This document shows, piece by piece, positions 23,285 through 35,758 of a stretch of DNA of 64,000 nt. A program made the position numbers and the translations under genes. Origin of the DNA: Iris pallida (taxonomy: Eukaryota; Streptophyta; Magnoliopsida; Asparagales; Iridaceae); assembly GCA_029216955.1 (NCBI GenBank), contig JANAVB010009598.1, positions 26,102,413 to 26,166,412 of the forward strand, written 5' to 3'. The notes under the pieces are model-generated. The model saw only the letters and a program-made list of their open reading frames with translations. It did not search any database and was not told the DNA's origin. How positions within the stretch are numbered: position 1 is the first letter of the stretch; each line of letters starts with the position of its first letter.

Positions 23285-26200
23285 CTAGGCATCATTAGGA
23301 TTGGCGGACACCTCTTCGATCCGACGCCTCAAGTCTGCAGCCTGGGTCTCTACAGTCGCCAGGACCCGACGTTCAGCTTCCTGCCGCATCATCTCCATAG
23401 CCTCGGGAGCAGTATCGTTCTCATGCTTGGCATCCAACTCCTGCCGTTGGTGAGTCAGAGAAAGAATATGGTGAGTAACAACTGCCTCTTCCTCCTTGGA
23501 TGAGATGTGCTCAGCCTGGGCCTGCTCAAGATCTAACATAAGTTGGGCCCTCTAGTCTTCTAGGAGGTGAATCCTGGCAGTAACCTCCGCTATACTTGCC
23601 TCCAATGAGGCACATAGCTCCACCTGCTCTTGTGTAGATTGAGACAGTCTCTCTACTACAGCCTCAGCAACGGCCACCTTGCCGTCCCAGATGGCCACCA
23701 TGGCCTGATAAGATGACTCAACCTCAGCTATAAACTTCTACTATTCTGCTTCTATCAGAACAGAAAAGTCATTCACTGGATACTCTGCAGTTCAGAAAGA
23801 CGCTGGTCGAGCTCAACCACCGACTCCTCCAGAATTATAGCCATGTGATCGTGGCCACGGTGCAAACGTATCAAACCAATAGAAGAGAGCGTCATAGCTT
23901 TCGCCGTCGCAAAACTCTTATTTGCATTCAGCACCGTTGATATACCCTTCTACAATATCTTGTACACTGATTCAATAACAAACTGAACATACTCATCTGC
24001 ATCAGCCAGCACTTGAGACATCATGGCAGGAGTTATAGGAGGTACTGTGATAGATGCCAGGCCTGAAGAAGACCCACCGACTTCAATCTGCGAGGTTGAA
24101 ACCTCGGCATCAACGGACTCTCCCTCGATAGGGGCTTGAACTTCGCCACTGGCCCGAGGGGCTAAGAGAGCGGAAGGAGCCCAAAGTAGAAGGAACAACA
24201 GGGGATTCCAGCAAACCCTTACCCTTCTCAAGCTCGGAGGGACCAACGACGTCATGGGCTACCTCTTTCGTCTCCAACACACTATCAGCAAGCCGTACGG
24301 GACCTTCCTCCTCTGTCAAAGCAGCGAGATCATTACTTGTTTTCTGACTCGGCTCTCCTGGAGTCAGGCTCGGCGAACGAGTCTTATCTTCCTCACATAA
24401 TCCCTCCACGGGGATAGAATCTGTCGCTACCACCCAGTCGGCAGCCACCTCAGCCTCCACTACTGAGTCTGGGGTAGGGCTCGGCAACGCTATAGCCGAC
24501 CTCCCCTCATCATGACAAGAAGGGGAATCAGCCTTCTCCTCTGTTTCAACCATGTCTGTTGCTCCTGCAATAAGCTCACTCATCTCTGGAGGAACATCAT
24601 CTGAAGACGAACTCCACTCCACTTCCTCATCTGAAAGCCCCGTATCTATTGGATCCTCAATGTCAGAGGCCCCCACGGCAGCTTGCACCCTCCCGGGAAC
24701 TGCTGCATCCTCAGCTTCCCTTCCAACATAATCTGGAGATACTAAAATCTCCGTCGGAACGACATCGTCCAGATTCTCCTCCACGAGAGACATCACAATA
24801 GGCGGAATACGCTCTTCAGATGAGCCCGCCACCTCCTTTGGTTTGCTAGCACCCGATTTTGGAGTTCGTGGTTTTTTCTTCAGCGGTTCCTACAAAAGGA
24901 AAGCGTATGTCACAAAAATGACAGAATGAGCCTGACTATGGGGACGTCTTTACCTCAGCAGGAACTGATTCCATTGGCATTACAGGCGGCACTCCCGTAG
25001 CTCCTATCTTTGGAGTCGTCGCATTTCTCGGCCTTTTTGGTGCAGACGAACCGGCTTCTGCGTCAGCCCGCCTCTTTCCAGCTGGGGGATCTTCCCAAAT
25101 GCCTCTCGTTGATGCGGCAACATCAGCCCGATATCCCACCAACTCTGGTAGACGATATGACCGGGCCGTCGCCAACATGTTTTTCATAGCCTCTAGCTGA
25201 GTTCCAACGATGAAACTAGTCTCCCTGTCATATTCAGGAGGCACAGTATTCATGGCGCAATGCAGCTTAACAGCCGAATACAAGATCTGTAGCCGAAGGT
25301 TGTGAACTGGTGTATTGAAGCGAACCCCAGTGCACCCGGCTTTGTAATATTGCCATTCCCGGGCTCCATCTAATAAACTTCCAACAAACTCTAGACTGTT
25401 ACTGGGGTTCCGTAACATTAGCTGGGTATAACCAAACTGGCAAACAAACCGGCTGGGCAAATACGGCTCCAGATAACACTTATTCTGGTTACGGTAAACC
25501 AAGTGGGAAGACCGAATACTTTGCAACCAACGAAACCCCTATTTTGGCAGAGTGATCGCATCCTCACCGGAGTCTTCCAAATCTTGGTCAGCCTCAAAAT
25601 CTTTAAAGATGGGACTGACCTTGACGATCTACCATCCATGAAGAAAAGACAAAACTTTCCTACAGACGGGGACGCCGGTGTGCAGCCACTTCCTCTTATA
25701 GAAGCGGCGGATAAACGTCACCTTCAATGTGATCATCTTCAGGACCCGGACTCATCACATTCGGGTGATGCAAAATTAACCATCCCATCAGATAATGGAA
25801 TGGTACCTCAGCTCGGAGAAAGTTATCTTTTCTGTCCCTCTCATGGGCCACATCGTCAGCAAAATCTCTTAAACCCCGCAGCAGGTTACACACCATCGCA
25901 GGGAGGAGAGCCAAAGGTCGACCAAAAACCAGTTTCACTGCTGGCAAAATGAGGTTCTGGGTCACCCTCTCCACAGAGCCTGACCGACCTGAGAACACAC
26001 AGTCCCGGAGCCATATCATCAAGTATGCAGTCAACACTGCCTTGGATGACATCCGATGCACGCAATGCCAGAAACTGCTGTATACATCTCTGCAACTCTC
26101 ATTTGAACGGGGGGCCTTCTCGCCTAGTTGGCTCATTTTGGAGGTTACTTCCGCGGGTTTCAGCCCGTGCGGAGTCGTAAACCGAATCTTCGAAGAGTCC

Positions 26201-26332
26201 GCCAAGTCCTGCTTGAAGACGTAATCCCTCCAAATAGTTACATGAGGCTATGACTTGCCTTTGTCCTTCCGTTGCATCAGATAATGATAGCTCGCTACCT
26301 CTTTGAAAACAGCCACCATCTCCCGGTCTTTC
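23285..26332 (-). pseudogene. E2 antisense gene, 3' two-thirds
   Basis: Read right to left from 26332. A globular region comes first (KDREMVAVFKEVASYHYLMQ; 26205-25696 with KMSQLGEKAPRSNESCRDVY, LPAVKLVFGRPLALLPA), then stops near 25690-25630. 25639-24936 carries the conserved LEPYLPSRFVCQFGYTQL and GSLLDGAREWQYYKAG blocks plus a nuclear-signal-like GKRRADAEAGSSAPKRPR. 24832-23950 is acidic and Ser-rich, and 23539-23285 is a probable coiled coil. Grande-type Tat elements are known to carry an antisense ORF in this position. Its function is unknown. E3 separates this part from the N-terminal part at 58415-59950. Confidence 0.75.
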
Positions 26333-26552
26333 TGTAAACCCCCGTAATCTATAATTGATTTTTTATAAATTAATTAATTTTGTTATGCATTTCATTAGTT
26401 ATGAATTTATTTGCTACTAGCTTATCAGTATAATTAATATATATGTGTATATATTATATGTGTGCATGTTAGTATTACTATTAAATAAGGAATAATAGAA
26501 TCTAGGATTTTAGGAATTTATTTGTAAATTTTTGAGAAATTATTGCATGCTT

Positions 26553-26640
<88 letters not shown>
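26333..26640 (+). repeat. E3 5' LTR, left piece
   Basis: 26333 to about 26560 aligns with the start of the 3' LTR (55341-55570) with few differences, then enters a (TA)n run (26556-26639). The LINE begins here. The LTR segment matching about 55790-56504 is absent from the 5' LTR. Confidence 0.9.
26556..26639. repeat. (TA)n microsatellite at the LINE insertion site
   Basis: About 42 uninterrupted TA units. The 3' LTR holds an interrupted TA/CATA tract at the same place (55566-55765). The LINE 3' end joins directly to this run. Confidence 0.9.
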
Positions 26641-26642
<2 letters not shown>

Positions 26643-26722
26643 ACGGGAAAGAGACCTTTTTATTGAGTAAGAGAGTCAAAAATTACAAAAAGAGCATAAC
26701 TGGAAACACGAGCCGAAAAAAC

Positions 26723-29700
26723 TTAGGTCTTCTTCTTCCCATGTGAGCAAGCAATGGTAGCTTTAGCAACTTGTCTCTGGATCTCGTAGCAGACTTGTTC
26801 TCCATTGAACCTGTACTGTTCATATCTCCATTTGTTACGGTTTTTCCATAAAACCCAACAGATCGCCCCAACTATAATTTGCTTTAAGTGCAGGTTATTC
26901 CCCCTCCACCAAAGATTAAGACAGTCTTCCAAGCTAGAAACCCGACCACGTAACCTGAGAAGAGTCTGGGAAGTACCCCATGCGATCTTGGCCAGATCAC
27001 CTTCGAAAAAAATATGATGCATAGACTCAGATTTTGGGCTTGAACAGCAGTGGAAACTCGAGGCAAGGTGGAACCCTATCCTTTGGACCTGATCATCAGT
27101 AGGAAGGCGGTCAAGTAATATACGCCAAAGTAAAACCGACCATTTGGACGGAATACAAGAACTCCAGATGTTTGTGAATCGAGTATCAACTGAGAAAGTG
27201 AGACGAATAGCCCTCCATACAGATGATACTGAAAACCTATTATCAGGAATCCAGCGCAAACCATCACCATCCTCCTTGATCAACTGGTAACTCTCATCAA
27301 GGTCTCTACCTGCTAGGATACGATGCCAAATATGAGATGAGTTAGATTGAGCAATTACTTGATTAGGATGACAGCGCAGAAAATATTTAGCCCGCATAAA
27401 CTGAGTCCAGAGCAAATCTTGAGTCCGCAATTTCCACCAAAGTTTCACAGTGAACGCATCGAAAACTTCCTTAAGTCTCCTGACTCCGAGGCCCCCTTCT
27501 TCAGGTGGACGAGCGATCTGATTCCAACCGATCCAGGCATGCTTCCGATTCCCATCCTTCGAACCCCATAGGAATTCGCTAAACATAGCTTCAATTTGGG
27601 TGAGGACACTCATGGAAGGATTACTGGCTGCTAGAGAAAATATAGGAACGAAAGACAAAACCGATTTGATTAGAATTAGCTTACCCTCCGGAGATAAAGT
27701 CTTGTTGTGCCACCCCTCGAGCCGGCTATGAACTTTCTCCTTGAGCTCTTCGAACATCGCCGAATTTCTTCGACCAGTCATAGGAGGGCACCCCAGATAG
27801 GTAATTGGGGGGTGTTTGATCTGATACCCAGTCATCAAGCTCAACGCATTAGCCCTGTCCTCCGGGAAATCCGATGTGACACAGATCACCGATTTAGCTG
27901 AGTTAACAAGCTATCCAGACACTTGCTCGTACCGATGAAGGATAGCCCTCAAAAGTTGAATGGAGCGTCTATCTCCCCCCGAGAAAATCAAGATATCATC
28001 CGCGTAGGCGAGATGAGAGACTCGCGGACATCCACTAGGAGAATAAAAAGGAGTATAGCCAGGGATTGACGCCAATTTTTGGAGGTTTCTACTCAAAGAC
28101 TCTGCAGCAATTACGAACAACATAGGCAAGAGGGGATCTCCTTGGCGCAGGCCTCTGAAAGCTTGGAAATAGCCCGACATGCTACCATTGATCAATGTCA
28201 AAAACCACACATTGTTCATAAGATGAAGAACCATAGTAATCCAAGTTTCCTTGAACCCAAGCCTGCGAAGAGTAGAGAGAAGGAATCTCCAATTAACCCT
28301 ATCGTACGCCTTGCTCATGTCTAGCTTGATAGCCGTATTTTGTCACCAATTATCACGGCCCAGCATACTGAACATCTCTTGGGCAAGGACAATGTTGTCA
28401 GCAATTTCCCGACCCTTAATAAAGCCACTTTGTTCTGGTGAAATGATCCGTGTCAACATAGGGGACAGCCTGTTTGCAAGTAATTTGGAGAATATCTTGT
28501 TGACAAAATTACAAAGGCTTATCGGTCTATAGTCAGAAATAGTAGCAGGATTTTTGTTCTTGGGAATTAAAGCAAGGAGAGTGCTAGTGATGACCTTCGG
28601 TAAAGAGAAGCCGTCGAAAAACATATGAACTACTGCTAGAACGTCATCCTTAATGATGTGCCAACACTTAATGAAGAAAACTCCATTAAAACCATCAGGT
28701 CGAGGAGCACTGTGGCGATCTATCGATTTGATAGTGGAATGAACCTCCTCCATGTTTGGCTTCAATGTCAATGCTTCACCCTCTTCGTTACTGAGAACCT
28801 TTGGTAGCACGGACATGAACTCTTTATCAGTCATGACTGGCTCAGAAAGAAACAAGTTCTCATAATGAGTATTGGCAATGTGTTGGATACCCTCCAGATC
28901 GCTAGCAATAGTACCATCATCGGCCCGAAGTTGGTGAATATGAAGGCGACGTCGCTTTGTAGAGACACAGGAATGAAAATATCCTGTATTTCTGTCCCCT
29001 TGCAAATCCTATTTGAGCCGAGCCTTCTGTTTCCAGTATGCCTCCTCAATCTGGATTCTTTGTTTGAGATGAGCCTGTGCAGCCATAAGTTCGGGACGGG
29101 TAGAGGGATCACTGTCGAAAGCGACTTCAGCTGTTACAACTCTGTCCTCCGCCGCTTTCACAGCCTGGAATATATCACCAAATGTAGAGTGACTCCACCG
29201 AGATAAAGCCTTGCGAGTAGCTGAAAGCCTCAATCCCAAATTGATAATGGGGTTATGATGGTGAACCGAAGCCCAGGCCTGTTCGACAGTAGGATGGAAC
29301 GAAGGGTGAGCAGTCCAGAAAGACAGAAACCTAAAAGGTTTCTTAGGAACTGCAGCACGAGCACGGAATTGTACAAGAATGGGAGAGTGGTCTGACTCAG
29401 TACGATTTAAATGATCACATGTCGTGATAGGAGCCCAGTCCCACCACTGCCTGTCCATGAGTACTCTATCGAGTTTAGATCCCTGCTGCTCTGGTCTAGT
29501 GTCCGTTTTGATCAACGTGAAGCAGCTGCCCGTGTAAGGAACCTCAGTGACACCAGCAGCGAGTTAAAATTCTCTGAACTCCCTCATGGACGCCTCGTTG
29601 GGGGGCAAGCCACCAAACTTCTCATCCGAACAAGCGATGGCATTAAAATCTCCTCCGATCAGCCAGGGACAATAAAAGCGGTTCGAAAGACTGAGCAAGG

Positions 29701-30052
29701 ACTCCCAGAGGAAGCGCCTCCCCTCCTTGGTGTTACTGCCATGTATAATTAAAATCAAAGAGTTCTCCGGAATAAGAGGGTGGGAGAAGAGAACCGATAG
29801 TGACTGTTCCGAAGAATCGGCCAAAAGAAGACTGCCATCCTTGTTGCAAAAAATTCATATATTTCCTTTAGCATTGGTGATCGCCATCTGAAAACCAAGC
29901 TTGATTTGATAGTAGTGTAATTGGTCTGGGGAGACCTTGGGTTCAATAATAGCCAAGATCTGAATCTTGTGCATACGAACTAAAGTTTTAATTCTTTTGA
30001 TGGTCATAGGGTTTGCGATGCCTCGTACATTCTATATTAGTATGTCAAGCAT
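26723..30052 (-). pseudogene. LINE ORF2: endonuclease, reverse transcriptase, zf-RVT
   Basis: One frame of about 1110 codons with no frameshift. Endonuclease: MLDILI-stop-NVRG start, AIIEPK (metal-binding Glu), GGDFNAI (29650) and ESDHSPI (29398). RT: RPDGFNGVFF, ALIPKNKNPATISDYRPISL, GFIKGREIADNIVLAQE, LRQGDPLLPMLFVI and the catalytic HLAYADDILIFSGG (about 28010-27975). C-terminus: a zinc-binding zf-RVT region (PSKWSVLLWRILLDRLPTDD, ESMHHIFFEGDLAKIAW). Several stops sit where Trp is expected (TGG to TAG/TGA). The protein would nick target DNA and prime reverse transcription there. Confidence 0.92.
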
Positions 30053-30414
30053 TAAGGGAGGTGGTGGAGGAAGGGTTTGGAGGGGGCTTAGCTGCAGATC
30101 GAAGGATGCGAGAAGACGGCGGCGGAGGCGCCTTCTTGGGACGGTCGGCCGCTTGCGAACCCATACGAGTTTCTTCTTCCTCAACTTGCTGGGCCCATGA
30201 GGCGCCCTGGGTGGTAATCTCTCCTTCCTCGAGCTGGTCATCTAGGCTCTCAACGCTGTTCTCGGGTGGAATGTTTGGTAGAGCAGGGGAATAATCGTTG
30301 TCGGAAGGACCTCAGTAGTATCAGGCATGGCGGTAGGGACTGTCATGTCTGATGGAGCTACAGGGGCATCGGACGAAGGGCCAATATTATTATCACAACC
30401 GTCACGAGTGGGCA
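30053..30414 (-). other. LINE inter-ORF region
   Basis: On the minus strand a basic, Pro/Arg-rich stretch (KKKLVWVRKRPTVPRRRLRR) is in frame with ORF2 and could be an N-terminal extension of ORF2 or a diverged ORF1 tail. Stops prevent a decision. Confidence 0.4.
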
Positions 30415-31410
30415 TTACACAGGTTGGACGTCTGGATTGGTCAGAGCCTGCACAGGTGGAGTATGAGGAGGCAGTTCATTATTGGTTGGAGCTTCGGGAA
30501 CAGCTGAAAGAGTCACATATGGGTGGACCACATTCAATGCTTCGGTAGGATCCGGTGGCTGGGCATTTAATAACGGACTGGCCTGATCATTATTAACTCC
30601 TCCATTTGTAAAGGCTTGATGAGAGCTTTCACCTACAACATGTGTTTCTTTTGTGGTTATAGGAGCATGCTGACGGTGAGTTGGGGGATCCCTCATAGGC
30701 TGCTTTTCCTTCTGTAGAACTTTGCACGAGCTCCTGACATGTCCTTGGTGCTTACAAAAGGAGCAATACATATGGTAAGACTCATACTCCACCTTTTGGG
30801 AGATCTTTCTACCATTAGATAGCTGAATATTCAATATAGGAGGAGGAGTTTTACTAGCGTCTATCTCGACAAGCACGCGGGCCACGCTAGGACGTGTGAG
30901 ATCTTCAGTCGCGCGATCAAGACGCAATGGGTTACCGATGCCCAAGGCAAGAGAGAACGCAGCATTTTTGTTGAAAAATTGGATGGACAGCCCTGGAAGA
31001 GACACCCAGACCAGAGCCAGTGGGGATTCCTCCAACAGAGAAAAATCATGATGCCATCTAAACAATCTCATCGGAGCTCTTGTGATGAACCATAGGTCTT
31101 TAGATCGAAGGCGAAGGAAATCTGCCTCCTCTTGAGGCCTAATGAGGACGTGCTTCGGATCGATGGATCCTACATGAACTGTACCCGTGAACTTGAAATT
31201 GATGAAGGCCTTCCTTATCACGTCCATGGAAGGGCGTGAGTGGGAAAATTTACCAATGAGAGCGAACCAGAAAGGATCCGCAAGGATGGTTTCCTCCTCC
31301 TCGGAGAAGGATATCACCGGTATCCCTCGAGAAAACGAAGGAGCACGGATTGGAATCGTGGGGGAAGGGACAGGAGCCCCCATGACCGCCTCGACGAACG
31401 TCTTAGCCAT
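30415..31410 (-). CDS. LINE ORF1, DUF4283-like with CCHC knuckle
   Basis: A 331-residue open frame without internal stops. The DUF4283-like region (residues about 40-160) includes PFWFALIGKFSHSRPSMD and ITRAPMRLFRWHHDFSLL, followed by PLALVWVSLPGLSIQFF. A CCHC zinc knuckle CSFCKHQGHVRSSC lies near residue 220, followed by a low-complexity tail. Plant L1 ORF1 proteins have this layout and bind the element RNA. It is transcribed in the same direction as ORF2, with a 362-bp gap to the first ORF2 Met. It is the only long intact frame of a functional type in the window. Confidence 0.85.
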   Translation of the reverse strand: MAKTFVEAVMGAPVPSPTIPIRAPSFSRGIPVISFSEEEETILADPFWFALIGKFSHSRPSMDVIRKAFINFKFTGTVHVGSIDPKHVLIRPQEEADFLRLRSKDLWFITRAPMRLFRWHHDFSLLEESPLALVWVSLPGLSIQFFNKNAAFSLALGIGNPLRLDRATEDLTRPSVARVLVEIDASKTPPPILNIQLSNGRKISQKVEYESYHMYCSFCKHQGHVRSSCKVLQKEKQPMRDPPTHRQHAPITTKETHVVGESSHQAFTNGGVNNDQASPLLNAQPPDPTEALNVVHPYVTLSAVPEAPTNNELPPHTPPVQALTNPDVQPV

Positions 31411-31447
31411 CGGGAAGCCAATGGAGCGGGTGTCTCCACTGGCGTGA

Positions 31448-31481
31448 GACGCCGGCCCGGCCTAAGGCCAAGCTGTATACA
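31448..31481. other. LINE/LARD junction with a displaced copy of LARD LTR sequence
   Basis: The string AGCTGTATACATACGAA (31471-31487) also occurs inside the adjoining LARD LTR at about 31529-31545. The terminal bases of the LTR (TATAACGCCCC in the other copy) are altered here. This suggests a small rearrangement at the junction. Confidence 0.5.
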
Positions 31482-32518
31482 TACGAAACGCTAGCCGCAA
31501 AATACGTAGGACTAGGAACGAATACATGCCAGCTGTATACATACGAAGTATACTCTAATATATGGAACCCTCGTATGAATACATAAGCTGTAAAATGCAG
31601 TAGAACCATAACTAATCTCATCCACGCAAAATAAATGAATAAAAGACATCATATAAAGATAATGAATTGTCTTGATACAATATGTTGGGCGGAGACAAAT
31701 CCAATACCAACAAAAAAGGAAAAATACATGATGTACAAAGATTGATTTTGGCGAGCGAAGCGAAGACGATCCAAATGCAATCATCCTCGAAGAAATAGTG
31801 ATGAACACGGCTAGAGCTAGAACACCTGCGAAAGACAATAGCACACACCTGGGAAGATAACCAGGTCCTCAGAGGGACGTAACAAGACACATAATATCAT
31901 GCCATATAAACTGAATAAATACTGCTCAAATAAATAAGTCAATTAAATTTATAACAAGGTCCAATACGCACCTACTGAATGAGCATACCATCCCCCCAAC
32001 CAAACAAGGACAGGAGATGGTAAACTAATTCACGGCGATGTATATTTCCATGCTAAGAATCCAATATGGTATCCGGACCCCAACAAGGTTCAATACCTTC
32101 TCATCGAAGCAGTAAGTCACACCAACAACCAAACAAGGACAAGATGTGACAAACTAGTCTGCGACAAGTTATTGTTCCAAGCCACGGTCAGATACAAGTA
32201 CCCAAACCAAAAGTACTCGTACCTAACGGATAAAGGTAGCCTACCGTTCTAAGTGATATGTAGTTAAGAACAATCCTTCCTACGCATGAGCCCTGGTTGA
32301 ATAGGATCGGCATAGTCCCCCTTGGGCACCAGAGGCCCTATCAGTAAGAGCATGATGTTCCGCAGAATTATCAGTGGCCGTCAGTAATCATGGGTCATCA
32401 ACCCCGTATCTCCAGCGGAGAGTCCGGGTCACAAGGGAAAGTGCATCGAAGCCCATACGCTAAGGAATTGTCCTCTCCGCCCAATGCCTACTGTGTTGTA
32501 TCCACAACACAAACCTCT

Positions 32519-32563
32519 ATAACCGCTAAGTCAAACTAGCATGCAATCTCTATTAGCGGTTAT
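32519..32563 (-). other. Conserved LTR stem-loop, LARD 3' LTR copy
   Basis: ATAACCGCTAA (32519-32529) pairs perfectly with TTAGCGGTTAT (32553-32563). The loop in the sense direction begins TAGAGATTGCATGCTAG, like that of E3. The 5' LTR copy is at 37943-37987. Confidence 0.72.
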
Positions 32564-33639
32564 TCCTATCGTACGGCTTGTACGTACTGGTGACCATCCA
32601 ATCACGCACTTCTGTGTTCTACATGCGACACACAACTTCGTGGTACAATGTGTCAAGGCCATGAATGCAACACACAAAGGTGGTCCCTTAAATCTAGGTT
32701 TATTGTGTAAGAAAAATAATACATAGCAGGAAAAAAAATGAACAGTAAGTTCTAACAGGTTATGCCATGTATCACAGTTTATTTTGCATAAAGAAAATAA
32801 CGAACATGCATGAAATATGAGCTAAAATAATTAAACAGCAAATGACAAGGTGTCTTGCCTGGTAGGACGCCTGGTGTACTGCAATGATACAGGTGGCACG
32901 AACTGCGACTTTGATGTGATAACTACACAAGGTGACCTCTGATGGTGGCACGGATAGTGTCTTTGAGTCCAGAATAGTCAAATTGGTTAGGGATGATATA
33001 GGAAAGTCCGGGATTTGAAAGAAGATGTGAATATGACTAGCCAGGGACAAGAATTGTTTGAAGAGAAATAAATATTTAACAACTTTTAGAAAAATACTTA
33101 TAATAGTTTGAAACTATATTTTACCAAAAAAAAATTATAATTATTTTGTAGAATACTTATTATTGGAAACTATATTTTTATCCATCAAATATTTTTAAAT
33201 AAATACTTTTGAAACCATAAAATCATTTGAGGTTTAAACCCTTACTTTTGGTCAAACTATAATTTTAGAAAATATTACTATAATACTTTTTTAGGTCAAA
33301 GATCTTATTTAATATACCATAAAATAGGCTTGGAGATCTAATTTGAAGTACATATAGGGCCAAGCCCTAATACTATTTTTATGAAAAAATACCACTTTGA
33401 TAAATATTATAGAAATATTTTATTGAATAATAACTATAGTAAAATTAACAAAACAATTGCTGATAATATCAAAGTATGAAAATAATACACAATATACCAA
33501 TGTACCTGTAGATACTAATTACTAAAATCTTATTAACAACATTAGTATTTATACATTAATTAATGATATTTAGTAAAACAAGCTAATATTAATAATAATA
33601 CATAAATAATAAAATAAATGACACTTTTTTTTGATAAAA

Positions 33640-33641
<2 letters not shown>

Positions 33642-33693
<52 letters not shown>
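33642..33693. repeat. (AAT)n microsatellite in LARD 3' LTR
   Basis: About 17 AAT units. The 5' LTR has a shorter run at 39077-39116, a length difference gained since the two LTRs were made identical. Confidence 0.9.
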
Positions 33694-33695
<2 letters not shown>

Positions 33696-35060
33696 TTAAT
33701 TAAAAAAACCAACAGTAAAGTAAAAATACATTAAAACAATAGGTAAAATGCTGGTTGCTGGTTGCTAGTTCTCACAGCAAGGAGCAGCAAAAAAAAAAGA
33801 CAGCAAGCATGTTCTTCTCTTTCGAGGAGAACCAATCCTTTAGTCAGTTAAGAAAAAAAAAAGAACTGCAATCAAAGCACAAAAGAGTAAGGGATTAGAG
33901 AGAGGGAGGCGGAAAAATCGAGATCGAGGAAGAGTGGGGTTGCGGTCGACGACGGGAGGAGCTCGAGCGGCGCGGCGCTCCGGCGGAGCTCGGCCGAGGG
34001 GATAAAGGCGGAGGCGGAGGGGGAAGAGCAAGGTCGGTTCAGGAGAGGGTTTCAGGCGGGGTGGCGCGCGCGGTGGCTAGGACGCGACAGTTCGACGGCG
34101 AGGTGGAGGCCCAGGCGGTGGCCGACAGTTAGATCGGAGAGGGGGTTCCATAGAGGTGCTTGGCCGGGGCTGGACGCGGCGGAGGCGGGTGGAGAACGGG
34201 GCTAGGGCTCGGCACATGGGTGACCGGACGACGTCGATCGAGGTGGCGGACGCGCTCGCGGGCGGAGGCGCTGGGCACAGAGGGGAAGTCGGGTGACGCA
34301 GCACCGGCGTTCGGAGCGGCGCTGGTCGCTGGAGCGGCGGAGTCGTCGGCGGACGCACGGCGGGCGGAAGTCGACGCCGGCGTCGGGAAGAGGTAAGGCT
34401 TTTGGTTGTTTGCTTTTATTTCTCAATTTTTGTGGGTTTGCTGGGGTCGACTATGGTGGTGGCTGGGACTGGGGTGACAGGGCTGTCGCGGCAGTAGCCG
34501 CTGTGGTGGTGTGGTTTTGGTGCCGATGTCGATGCTGTGGTCGGGTTGGCTAGTCGGGAACGGAGTTGGGGTGCGGTGGTGAGGTGCTGGTCGGAAAGGG
34601 GTGCTGTGATTGGTAGTCGATTATGGTGTGGACAGTGGCTGTGTTTATTTTGGATGGTGGCGGGGATGTGACGATGACGACGGAGATGGTGGTGGCAGCG
34701 GGTGGCTGTCGTGGTGGAGGTGATACTGGTGGTGGTCGGGACGTGCTGGCGTCCACGGGAGAGGGCAGCAGCAAGGTGGCCAGTCATGGAGGCACGGCCG
34801 GGAAAATTTAGGATTAGAGATTAGTATTATGTCGGGGTGTCCGACACGGACTGGGTTTGGGAATTGATTGTATCGAGTCGGGGGTGTATCCTACGAGACA
34901 CGGAGTGAGTTGACGTCCGGGGTTGTCGGACGCGGATAGGAAAAATATTGTACATGTAGAAAAAAAGAATATAATGGATGGATAGGGCACAGACACGATG
35001 TACGTAGATTTGTGGAAAAAAAATTGTTGTGGATGAATAATAAATTGGAGGAGTACCTGC

Positions 35061-35070
35061 CTATTTATAG
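35061..35070 (-). promoter_or_regulatory. LARD 3' LTR TATA box
   Basis: CTATAAATAG on the minus strand, preceded upstream by CCCACGTC (an ACGT core). It is conserved in the 5' LTR at 40483-40492. It lies about 690 bp into the LTR and ahead of the C-rich leader. Confidence 0.7.
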
Positions 35071-35758
35071 GACGTGGGAATTCCCAATTAGATAGGAATA
35101 GGAATATATAAAACCCAAGTAGATAATTCATGTATTAATTAAAATCAATCAAATACAATCCAAATCAAAATCCAATTAAATCTAATTAAATTCCTTTAGT
35201 TTAAAATCAAATCAATAAATCAAATTTCAATTATTTAACTATTTAAATAAATACATAATTTCAAATCAAGATTTAAATGGCCACAATAACTTCCAAATAT
35301 ATTTTTTAAAATACCAATAATAATAATTTCGAAAATAATAAATATTTTTTAAATTTCTTTTTGAACAATAAAATATTAATATTAATAAATCTTGAAAATT
35401 ATACTTTTATTTAAAATGGACCAATAAATAATTATAAAATATATGTATGCAAAAATATTCTTTACATAATTAGGCTTTTCCAGTATACAAAAATATTATT
35501 TATTATTAATAACCTTTTAGAAATAAAGGCTTTTTATAGCAAGAATATTTATATAATATTTTGAAAGTATATAATAAAATAGAGAAAAAATGTTTTTCTA
35601 AAATATGTACGCTCGCACATATTCGCACACGACGAGCAACTACGAAAAAATAAAATTTCGTGCGCGTCGTACAATACGACTATGCGACGTACAATTCAAA
35701 ATTTTAAATCGGTACTAAATTTAATAAAAAAATATAGTAGAAATTTAGGGGTTTTACA

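Larger units (their letters stand above)
26641..31447 (-). mobile_element. L1-type LINE retrotransposon, near full-length coding
   Basis: On the minus strand: ORF1 at 31410-30415, a spacer, ORF2 at 30052-26723 and a short 3' UTR with AATAAA (near 26663). The 3' end runs into (TA)n with no clean poly(A) tail. A 5' end at about 31447 is assumed because ORF1 starts just downstream. No target-site duplication could be recognised, and the target sequence on the 5' side is not LTR sequence, so a deletion or rearrangement accompanied or followed insertion. Confidence 0.85.
31482..35758 (-). repeat. LARD 3' LTR
   Basis: On the minus strand it starts TGTAAAACCCC at 35758. It holds a TATA box (35061-35070), a C-rich leader (34800-33890 on the minus strand), an (AAT)n run (33642-33693) and the stem-loop (32519-32563). 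The frames in the GC-rich leader have no homologues I recognise. Confidence 0.88.

Noticed and set aside
28343..29005. A host reverse-transcriptase gene
   Set aside because: It is one segment of the continuous LINE ORF2 frame, between endonuclease and zf-RVT, separated only by nonsense codons.
30327..30548. Plus-strand frames over the LINE and over 24110-26200
   Set aside because: They are shadows of LINE ORF1 and the E2 antisense gene on the other strand.
34077..34826. Several GC-rich frames on both strands (and the copy at 39349-40233)
   Set aside because: They lie in the CpG-rich leader of the LARD LTR, are low-complexity, and appear in both LTR copies because the LTRs are duplicates.
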